A stretch of DNA of 41,233 bases from Cyclobacteriaceae bacterium (GTDB lineage Bacteria > Bacteroidota > Bacteroidia > Cytophagales > Cyclobacteriaceae), in assembly GCA_022842845.1 (NCBI GenBank), contig JALHOT010000024.1:1-41233 (forward strand), written 5' to 3'. Under the pieces are notes generated by a model, which was given only the letters and a program-made list of their open reading frames with translations, was not told the origin of the DNA and searched no databases. Within the stretch, counting starts at the first letter, position 1. Each line of letters opens with the position of its first letter. The position numbers and the translations under genes are program-made. Shown in pieces: positions 1 to 7,091 of the stretch.

Positions 1-1
1 T

Positions 2-514
2 AATAAACTATCTCTTAACGTGTCGGGAGTAGGCTTTGATGGACATGTGGCCAATCTTTTTGGCAAAGACGGTAAGCGAGGTTTATTGGGTTATGCCAAA
101 CTAACCCTGCTGGAGTACTTGCGTTTCTCCTCATTCTCACTTTCAATGACTGTAGATGGCGTTGCCCGTCATCATCAAGCTTTTGTGGTAGCTATTGCCA
201 ACTCTTCTCAATACGGTAATAATGCCAAAGTAGCACCCCTTGCTTCGGTATGTGATCAGCGCCTGCATCTAACTTTACTCAAAAAAGTACCTCCTCATAT
301 TAGTCTGCCCTTCATGACAAAGTTATTCGCGGGACAAGTGCATACATCGTCCTACTGCGAAACCATGGAAGGCGAGGAAATCACCATACAAGTAAACGAA
401 GCACAACCCTTCCATGTCGATGGGGAGGCCAGTGGTTTTGCAGACCAATTTAAGATCAGCGTACAAGGTCAATCCTTGCGCATCATTGTTCCTCAGAAAG
501 CAACAGGCTACTAA
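2..514 (+). CDS. Diacylglycerol/lipid kinase family protein, C-terminal part (5' truncated by window edge)
   Basis: The reading frame is open to the left edge, so the gene starts outside the window; the GTG at 20 is an internal codon rather than a start. The visible part begins with N-x-SGVGFDGHVA, which matches the conserved N-x-x-G-x-G-F-D-A segment of the YegS/DgkB/bacterial sphingosine-kinase-like family, and continues through the C-terminal beta-sandwich (VAIANSSQYG, then HVDGEASGF near the end, where the family has its conserved D-G-E). Such enzymes phosphorylate diacylglycerol or related lipids at the inner face of the membrane; the exact substrate cannot be told from this fragment. 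The N-terminal nucleotide-binding GGDGT motif lies outside the window. Confidence 0.85.
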   Translation, partial: NKLSLNVSGVGFDGHVANLFGKDGKRGLLGYAKLTLLEYLRFSSFSLSMTVDGVARHHQAFVVAIANSSQYGNNAKVAPLASVCDQRLHLTLLKKVPPHISLPFMTKLFAGQVHTSSYCETMEGEEITIQVNEAQPFHVDGEASGFADQFKISVQGQSLRIIVPQKATGY

Positions 515-589
515 GGCTATAAATACCGTAAGAATGGGTAGACCTTTTCTTAGCGCTTATCGTACATACCATTAACCAAACAAAAGATT

Positions 590-1714
590 ATGCAAAAAAG
601 TATTAGCGTTATGCTGTTGAGTATTCTATGCTTAACAGCGCAAGCACAATTACCCTTACCGCCCAGTGGAGAAAACTACCAAGCCAGCGTAACACAAATG
701 ATTGGCCCCGTGAAGGTAAGCATCCATTACAGCAGTCCCGATGTAACTGCACCCAATGGTGAAAGCAGAAAAGGAAAAATATGGGGAGCTGTCGTTCATT
801 ATGGATACATCGATCAGGGCTTTGGCACTTCTAAAGCAGCACCCTGGCGGGCTGGTGCCAACGAAAACACCACCATTAGTTTTTCGCAGGCTGTAAGCAT
901 AGGCGGAAAAACAGTAGAAGCTGGTACATACTCACTCTTTCTTGAAGTGCAGGCCGACAAAGAATGGACATGGATACTCAACAAAGACATCCACAGCTGG
1001 GGAAGTTATTTCTACGATCCTGCACAGGATGTGATACGCGTAAAAGCAAAACCTGAAGAGACCGAATATACCGAGTGGCTTACTTACGGATTCACCAACA
1101 GAAAAAGAAATACAGCTACGGCATACCTGCAGTGGGAAAATAAAAGAGTAAGTTTTGCCATTGATGTACCCAATGCCAACGAACTATACGTGGCATCCAT
1201 TGCCCAAACCCTCAAGGGTAGCACAACAGGTTTTACGCACGAAGCATATGTACAGGCAGCACAGTTTTGTGTACAAAATAAAGTAGCCCTGGAACAGGGC
1301 CTTGCGTGGGCTGAGTATGCACTCACAGATGGTTTCGTAGGGCGTGAAAACTTCAACGCCCTCGCTACAAAAGCGCAGCTATTAACCGCACTCAACAGAG
1401 AGGCAGAAGCTGAAACAGTGATGCGTAAAGCCATCCTTCACCCAACAGCCAGCGTACAGGATGTACATCAATATGGCAGATCCTTACTCAATACCGGTAA
1501 AAAAGAAAAGGCTTTAGAAGTCTTTAAACTCAATGCTAAAAATCATCCCGAAGAAAAATTTACCGTGAACGTTGGCCTGGCCAGAGGTTACACAGCCGTG
1601 GGTGACAAAAAGAATGCTATTAAATTCTGGGAACTGGCTATTAAAAACATTCCTGAGAATCAGAAGCAGAACCTTCCCGCTTATGAAGGAGAGCTGAAGA
1701 AGTTAAAAGGATAA
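590..1714 (+). CDS. DUF2911 domain protein with C-terminal TPR-like repeats, exported
   Basis: A 374-residue protein with a signal peptide (about residues 1-19, ending AQAQ). Residues about 30-190 match the DUF2911 pattern: an early VTQMIGPVKVSIHYSSPDV, then WRAGANENTTISFS, AGTYSLF and a tryptophan-rich WTWILNKD segment. The rest (about 205-370) is helical with pairs of TPR-like units (for example ALEVFKLNAKNHPEE). The molecular function of DUF2911 is not known; the protein is probably periplasmic or attached to the envelope. It is preceded by 75 bp and ends at a hairpin shared with the convergent histidine kinase gene, so it is probably transcribed alone or read from the lipid kinase gene. 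Confidence 0.85.
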   Translation: MQKSISVMLLSILCLTAQAQLPLPPSGENYQASVTQMIGPVKVSIHYSSPDVTAPNGESRKGKIWGAVVHYGYIDQGFGTSKAAPWRAGANENTTISFSQAVSIGGKTVEAGTYSLFLEVQADKEWTWILNKDIHSWGSYFYDPAQDVIRVKAKPEETEYTEWLTYGFTNRKRNTATAYLQWENKRVSFAIDVPNANELYVASIAQTLKGSTTGFTHEAYVQAAQFCVQNKVALEQGLAWAEYALTDGFVGRENFNALATKAQLLTALNREAEAETVMRKAILHPTASVQDVHQYGRSLLNTGKKEKALEVFKLNAKNHPEEKFTVNVGLARGYTAVGDKKNAIKFWELAIKNIPENQKQNLPAYEGELKKLKG

Positions 1715-1722
1715 TCGAAAAC

Positions 1723-1757
1723 ATCGGGTGGTCAAATGGGCTGCCCGATTCTTTATA
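1723..1757. terminator. Candidate terminator between convergent genes
   Basis: ATCGGG (1723-1728) pairs with CCCGAT (1744-1749); the stem can extend by two G-T pairs and one G-C pair around a 9-base loop. On the plus strand it is followed by a T-rich run (TTCTTTAT). It lies between the stop of the DUF2911 gene and the stop of the convergent kinase gene, so it may serve one or both. The stem is modest, hence the moderate confidence. Confidence 0.5.
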
Positions 1758-3689
1758 TTATACCATCATCATGGAAGAGATTTCTCTACCTGATTTTTGA
1801 TTCTTCATGACTATGGTAAAAGTAGTGCCCTTACCTAATTCACTTTGCACTGAAATCTTGCCACCATTACCTTCAATAAATTCTTTAGACAATAATAAAC
1901 CAAGGCCAATACCCTTTTCATTATTGGTTCCTCGTTTACTAAAGTGCGTATCCATTCTGAAAAGTCTGTTTACCTCCTCGCTACTCATGCCTACTCCCGT
2001 ATCACTCACTTCAATTTCAACCGTACCTCCCCGCTGAACTGCTACTACCTCAATACGACCATTGGCGTGACTGAACTTAACTGCATTAGCCAGCAAGTTT
2101 CTAATCACAAGTCCTATCTGGTTAATGTCGGCATGAATAAAGATGTCTCCACTGACCGCATTAAGCAATACCACCTGTTTGTTGCGAGCTACTTCTTCAA
2201 ATAAGTGCATTTTTTCAGATACTAAATCCCTAACATTAAACAAGCCCTTGCTGGATTTAATGCCATTTAGTTGTGCTTGTGCCCAGTGGAGGAGATTGTC
2301 TAGATCATCGTAAACAGAATCAATATTCTTACGCAGGTTTTTAGAAACCTTGATAAAATCTTCTTGTGTGAGGCCTTCGCGGCTGATCAATTCCATCAAA
2401 CCTTTTAAACCACCCAAAGGGCTTCTTAAATCATGACTGATGATGGAAAATAGCTTGTCTTTGGTCGCGTTGGATTCTCGAAGCAAGGCAGATTGCTTTT
2501 TAATTTCTGCATTCCTGTAGTCGGCAATGCGTTTCGCTCCTTTAATCTTTGTATTGTTCGACCACAATACAAACATGAAGATGAGCAATAAACTCGCACA
2601 ACCGATCGATACGTAGGTAAAGAGGCGTTGTTGCTCGTACGATTCCTGCTGCAAGGCTGCATCACGGGTAAGCACTTCAATTTGAGCCTGTTTAAGTTCA
2701 AGATCAAACTTGGCTTGCGCCACACTCAGCTGCTCTATTCTCCTCACATCTGTTAATGAATCATGCAATACAATATATTCTGACTGAAAAGTATAAGCAG
2801 TGGCAGGATCATCCAACATCATATAACTATCTGCCATCAGTTTTAAAGAACGCTCCAGTTCATCGCGGTAACCAAACTCCTTACCTAACTTAATCGCCTG
2901 ATTAAGAACAGGAATAGCTTGGTCAGGATTTTGTGTGAGAATATATACCTGTCCAAGTCGAAACAGTATAGAAATTTTTAAATAGTTATTAGATGAAGAT
3001 TCAGCCAAAGACAAACCTTCCTGGTAATGAGCAATAGCCCTTGTATAATTTTTTTCACCAGTGGCGATTTCTCCCAGATTTCGACAGGAGAAACCCAGAA
3101 TATAAAATTCATTCGCACGCTTGGCTACCTCGTAACTAAGGTTAGAATAATATAAAGCCGAATCGTATGCTTTCAGTTGCACTAAACTGAAACCAATATT
3201 ATTCAAGCTACGCCCGTAAGTCTTTACATCATTTACGGATTTACTGATGGCCGCAGCCTCTTTGAAGTGCTGAATGGCCATCGGAAATTGCTTTTGATCG
3301 AAATAGATTGCGGCAATGCTAATGAGGCAACTTGCTTCTATACTTTTATCATTGGCTTCTTTAGCCTTAGCCAAAGCCTCGGTCGTTGTGCGCAGCGCTT
3401 CTGATAAATCGCTGTTGCGATAATGCATCCAACCTATACTTTCCAGCATATAAGCGATGCCTCTTTTATATTCTATGCGCTCCGCTATAGACTTGCCATC
3501 TACCGCCAATTGCAGGGCCTCACGACTGCTACGCTCCCGTAAACTATCTACCAGCTCTTTAATGTAAAGCACTTTAACAGTGTCTTCCGGCATACGCACA
3601 AGTCTGTTCAGGTAGGTTTCTTGAGCCCACCCGGTATTGGCCATCAGCCCGAATAGCAAAAAGCTTAAAAAATTAAATTTCAATCGCAT
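1758..3689 (-). CDS. TPR-repeat sensor histidine kinase
   Basis: I place the start at 3689 (MRLKFNFLSFLLF), not at the longer frame start at 3749, because this Met directly begins a signal peptide ending NTGWAQ. Residues about 40-330 are tandem TPR units (for example AIQHFKEAAAISKS, ALYYSNLSYEVAK), followed by a coiled coil, one membrane segment near residues 375-397, and a cytoplasmic HisKA domain with phospho-acceptor His near residue 419 in ISHDLRSPLGG. The ATP-binding domain follows (NAVKFS N box, DTGVGM G1, GIGLGLLLS G2). This is the usual Bacteroidota periplasmic-TPR kinase design. No response regulator is adjacent on its own operon; the nearest is at 6459. The ligand is unknown. Confidence 0.9.
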   Translation of the reverse strand: MRLKFNFLSFLLFGLMANTGWAQETYLNRLVRMPEDTVKVLYIKELVDSLRERSSREALQLAVDGKSIAERIEYKRGIAYMLESIGWMHYRNSDLSEALRTTTEALAKAKEANDKSIEASCLISIAAIYFDQKQFPMAIQHFKEAAAISKSVNDVKTYGRSLNNIGFSLVQLKAYDSALYYSNLSYEVAKRANEFYILGFSCRNLGEIATGEKNYTRAIAHYQEGLSLAESSSNNYLKISILFRLGQVYILTQNPDQAIPVLNQAIKLGKEFGYRDELERSLKLMADSYMMLDDPATAYTFQSEYIVLHDSLTDVRRIEQLSVAQAKFDLELKQAQIEVLTRDAALQQESYEQQRLFTYVSIGCASLLLIFMFVLWSNNTKIKGAKRIADYRNAEIKKQSALLRESNATKDKLFSIISHDLRSPLGGLKGLMELISREGLTQEDFIKVSKNLRKNIDSVYDDLDNLLHWAQAQLNGIKSSKGLFNVRDLVSEKMHLFEEVARNKQVVLLNAVSGDIFIHADINQIGLVIRNLLANAVKFSHANGRIEVVAVQRGGTVEIEVSDTGVGMSSEEVNRLFRMDTHFSKRGTNNEKGIGLGLLLSKEFIEGNGGKISVQSELGKGTTFTIVMKNQKSGREISSMMMV

Positions 3690-3839
3690 GAATAAAACCA
3701 AACAATGCCGAAAGGTAGTGGGGGGATCAGCCACAAGGGGGGGAATCAATTGGCAAACCTTACATGATTTTCTACACGCAGCATATTGCAGAAAAAGGCA
3801 TTTAAAAAGGGCTACAAGGCATTTTTTTACTAAGTAACC

Positions 3840-3873
3840 CTCAAAATGTCAAAAACTTATATCTCAAAATGAC
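3840..3873. promoter_or_regulatory. Direct repeat CTCAAAATG x2 upstream of the TPR kinase
   Basis: CTCAAAATG occurs at 3840-3848 and again at 3863-3871, each followed by (T/A)CA or ACA, giving TCAAAATGTCA and TCAAAATGACA spaced 23 bp, about two helical turns. The pair lies about 150 bp upstream of the kinase start (3689, minus strand) and just downstream of the metalloprotease stop. It could be an activator or repressor site for the kinase gene. Nothing in the sequence identifies the binding protein. Confidence 0.3.
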
Positions 3874-3896
3874 AATCAGTACGATTTTCTGACACG

Positions 3897-6368
3897 CTAC
3901 TCCCAATCACAGGCCATGGCGTTGCCAATAGGCTGACCTGGTGGTGGCGGTGGCGCTTGTTGCTGCTTATAGGCTTCAGGTTTCGTGGTGAATTGTATCA
4001 GCTTATCCTGTAAATGCAAACTGTGCGCTTTCCCCACAGGATCTGCATAGTTTTTGGTGAGTAAGTAAAGCCTCATCTTCTGCACATATTGTAAAGCAAT
4101 GGCATTGGCTGTAACACTTAGCTCATCACTCGCTGCCAGTTTTAGCAAGTGATTAACAAAACTGACATTGACACTCTGTTGTGCTAATCCTAAGGCACCA
4201 CTTTGCTCAGGTGCAAACACTGTTTGATTGAGCACTTTGTCTAATACACTTTGCAAACTGGGTTGCTGTGTATTGCGGGCATGATGCTCTACCAAGCGGC
4301 CTGCTCTTGCAGGATGCAGTAACAAAGAGAAAGTCATATCGGCCGCAGTTTCTACCGCTGTTATCGGATCGAAGGTGAGGTCTGTTCTTGACTTCAACAA
4401 CTCACGGTGGCGATTATAGCCTAATGGCCTGGGCGGTATTTGGCTGATGATATTTTCTGATAGTAATAAGTTAGCAGGACTCACTGTTTTTAAAAGCGCT
4501 TCCAGGGCTTTGTCCTGTTGCTCTTTACTAATCATTTGTGTTACCAATTGCCCGTCACCACGGAGGGCATATCGGTAATTGAGTCCACCAATCATTTTGG
4601 CCGCTGCCTCTGTTTGATAGCGATGAAAGAAATACATGGGCACCAGCACTTCTTCTAAAGTAGCCATGGGCGCACCTGGCTTGATGTTGCGCTCACCAAA
4701 ATTTTTCAAGGCAAGTGCTCTTACCTCCAATACACGATTTAATTCATCGGCAGGATTTTTACCATTGTCCCACAGGTGAGCGTAAGGATGGGCGCTGCCA
4801 AAAGGTCTTGCATCCTGATCTGATAAAAAGGTTAAACCTTGTTGTAATGACTTTTGAATGATCTCATTCAGGGCCTTAGCCTCATCCGTGCCATCAGGAA
4901 AATCTTGATAGCCCCAGGTTACTGCCACCTTATCCCAGGCACCAATCTTATCATCGTAGGCTTTACTCACATCCATCTTGCCATTGTTAACGCTGGCGTA
5001 TGGGTGTGGATAGTCCATCACAGAAGCGAGGTTTTCTGCACTGGAAGCGTAGCTATGAGCTAAGCCGATGGTATGCCCAATTTCGTGCGCAGATAATTGA
5101 CGCAAGCGGGATACTGCCAGGGCTTCCATTTCTTTTGATACAGGCTTCCCTTCTTCATAAGGTGCCAATAAGCCTTCAGCGATTAAATAATCCTGTCTTA
5201 CGCGCAAAGAACCGAGAGACACCTGGCCTTTGATTATTTCACCAGTGCGTGGATCTACCACGGAGGCGCCATAAGACCAGCCCCTGGTGGAGCGGTGTAT
5301 CCAGTTGATGACGTTGTAACGCACATCCATCGGGTCTGCCCCTTCGGGCAATAATTCTACTCTGAAAGCATCTTTATAACCGGCAGCCTCAAAGGCCTGG
5401 TTCCACCAACGACCTCCTTCAAGCAAAGCTGAACGAATAGGTTCGGGGGCTCCGCGATCCAAATAATACACAATGGGTTCTACCGCTTCGCTCATGGATG
5501 CAGTCGGATCTTTCTTCTCTAAACGATGACGTGTGATGAAACGCTTTTCTATAGGTTGGTCGATGGGGGTAGCATAATCGTAATATGACATGCTGAAATA
5601 ACCGGCACGCGGATCAAAAACCCTTGGCTTGTATTGATTATCGGGTAACTCAACAAAGGAATGATGCTGACGAACCGTAACACTGGTAGGCGTTGGCGTT
5701 ACACTGCGTATATAGCCACCAGCCGGTTGTCCGCTAAAGGTAAGCGTTACTTCAACTTCAGAATTTTTGGGGAAGTTCTTGGTGCGAGGTAAGTAAAAAG
5801 CTGAACGAGATTTATCGACACTGTAATTACCTTGTCCTGTGCTCTTTAAGGTACCGGCCACATCGTGGGCATCTTGCAGAAAGAAATCGGTAGCGTCTAC
5901 CAAGACCTGATTGCCATCTTCCGCTTCAACCTTAAAGCCCCATAATACCGACTGTGCAAAGGCTTCTTCAACAGCCCTGCGCTCATCTGCATTATTACTG
6001 ATCGCGCGATAGCGATAGTTAGGTTCTGTCATGAGTACTTTGGGGCCGCGCCTTTCAAACTTAACAATGCGCTCACCGCCCAATTGCAAGCGATCCAAAC
6101 CTATATCATTAGAGCCTACACCTGCCGCGAGCGATACAACATACAATAACTCTGTATCGAATTTATTGATGAGGAGAAATAGCTTATCTGTTTTTTCTTT
6201 GTAGTAAAAGGGCACAAAACCTTCGTAGGCTTTCATACCTGCCACCTTAGTGGCCAATCCACCGGAGGCATTGCTTGGTGCTGGTGTTGTGCTGGTAGCC
6301 TGCTTCTTTTGTGCGAAGGCAAGGCTGCCTGCCAATAGGATCAAAACGAAAACGTTCAGGAATCTCAT
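3897..6368 (-). CDS. Zinc-dependent metalloprotease (DUF5117/DUF5118 type), exported
   Basis: An 823-residue protein with a signal peptide (residues about 1-19, ending LAFAQ). The metzincin zinc motif HEIGHTIGLAH is near residues 428-438, and a Met-turn-like SVMDYP follows about 20 residues later, so the active site looks complete. N-terminal beta-rich regions match the DUF5118 and DUF5117 domains that precede this catalytic domain in Bacteroidota proteins of about 800-850 residues; the length is normal. It is expected in the periplasm or on the surface. The start at 6368 has a good purine-rich ribosome site (AGGAAAG) about 8 bases upstream. The gene is 91 bp downstream of the response regulator gene on the same strand and may be read with it. 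The C-terminal PPPPPGQP is unusual but probably only a linker. Confidence 0.92.
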   Translation of the reverse strand: MRFLNVFVLILLAGSLAFAQKKQATSTTPAPSNASGGLATKVAGMKAYEGFVPFYYKEKTDKLFLLINKFDTELLYVVSLAAGVGSNDIGLDRLQLGGERIVKFERRGPKVLMTEPNYRYRAISNNADERRAVEEAFAQSVLWGFKVEAEDGNQVLVDATDFFLQDAHDVAGTLKSTGQGNYSVDKSRSAFYLPRTKNFPKNSEVEVTLTFSGQPAGGYIRSVTPTPTSVTVRQHHSFVELPDNQYKPRVFDPRAGYFSMSYYDYATPIDQPIEKRFITRHRLEKKDPTASMSEAVEPIVYYLDRGAPEPIRSALLEGGRWWNQAFEAAGYKDAFRVELLPEGADPMDVRYNVINWIHRSTRGWSYGASVVDPRTGEIIKGQVSLGSLRVRQDYLIAEGLLAPYEEGKPVSKEMEALAVSRLRQLSAHEIGHTIGLAHSYASSAENLASVMDYPHPYASVNNGKMDVSKAYDDKIGAWDKVAVTWGYQDFPDGTDEAKALNEIIQKSLQQGLTFLSDQDARPFGSAHPYAHLWDNGKNPADELNRVLEVRALALKNFGERNIKPGAPMATLEEVLVPMYFFHRYQTEAAAKMIGGLNYRYALRGDGQLVTQMISKEQQDKALEALLKTVSPANLLLSENIISQIPPRPLGYNRHRELLKSRTDLTFDPITAVETAADMTFSLLLHPARAGRLVEHHARNTQQPSLQSVLDKVLNQTVFAPEQSGALGLAQQSVNVSFVNHLLKLAASDELSVTANAIALQYVQKMRLYLLTKNYADPVGKAHSLHLQDKLIQFTTKPEAYKQQQAPPPPPGQPIGNAMACDWE

Positions 6369-6458
6369 AGATTAATCTTTCCTGTAAAATATTCATTCGA
6401 TCCAGAAAGAACAACTGGCTTGCTATGAGCGGTCAATTATGTGGAGGAAATTTATCCC

Positions 6459-7091
6459 TTAAATCAATTTTTCCTGATTGGCTTTGGCAATGGCCTCCGA
6501 CTTACAGGTTACTTGCAGCTTGGCATAGATGTTTTTGATGTGTGTTTTGGAGGTTTCTTTAGAAATGAAAAGCTCTTCTGAAATTTGGGTATAGGTTTTC
6601 CCTTCGGCAATCAGCGATAATATTTCTGTTTCGCGTTTGGTAAGTGGAGAGTTGGGGTTTACATGAAAATTATCAATCACCATGCGCGCTATGCGGCTGC
6701 TCATCGGGGCACCTCCTCGGGTAATTTCTTCGAGGGCCGCCAGTAATTCCATATAGTTAGCGCTCTTGGTAATATAACCGGAAGCGCCAGCCTTCAGCGC
6801 TTCAAAAACAAGGTCACTGTCTTCGTAAACAGTCACCATCACAATTTCTGTGGTGGGCATTTTATCTTTAATCACCTTGGTGGCCTGTATGCCATTCATA
6901 CCCGGCAACTCAATATCCATAAGCACGATATCCGGTTTGTCTTTTCCAAGATGACTGATAGCCTCCTCTCCTTTTCCATAGCCATTCACCACATTGAATT
7001 TGGGCGAACTATTTACAATGAGGCTGAAGCTGTTGCGGATTTCCACATCATCTTCCACCAATATCACGCGCTTTTTAAATTCTTGTTCCAT
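6459..7091 (-). CDS. NarL/LuxR-family response regulator
   Basis: A 210-residue protein with a receiver domain (acidic pocket EDD at 13-15, phospho-acceptor Asp59 in VLMDIELPGMNG, Thr/Lys switch residues in the following strands) and a C-terminal LuxR/GerE helix-turn-helix (LTKRETEILSLIAEGKT through IKNIYAKL). It is a DNA-binding transcription factor. Its start overlaps the end of the upstream propeller kinase gene by 17 bp, which strongly suggests translational coupling and a cognate pair. The targets are unknown; the metalloprotease gene immediately downstream is one candidate by position. Confidence 0.93.
   Translation of the reverse strand: MEQEFKKRVILVEDDVEIRNSFSLIVNSSPKFNVVNGYGKGEEAISHLGKDKPDIVLMDIELPGMNGIQATKVIKDKMPTTEIVMVTVYEDSDLVFEALKAGASGYITKSANYMELLAALEEITRGGAPMSSRIARMVIDNFHVNPNSPLTKRETEILSLIAEGKTYTQISEELFISKETSKTHIKNIYAKLQVTCKSEAIAKANQEKLI

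Noticed and set aside
1084-1434. 116-codon minus-strand frame inside the DUF2911 gene
   Set aside because: Composition is serine/alanine-rich as in a shadow frame, with no family match; the plus-strand gene explains the region.
3717-3746. Two runs of six and seven G near the TPR kinase start as a phase-variation switch
   Set aside because: They lie upstream of the chosen start at 3689 and outside the coding sequence; a role in the promoter spacing cannot be shown from one sequence.
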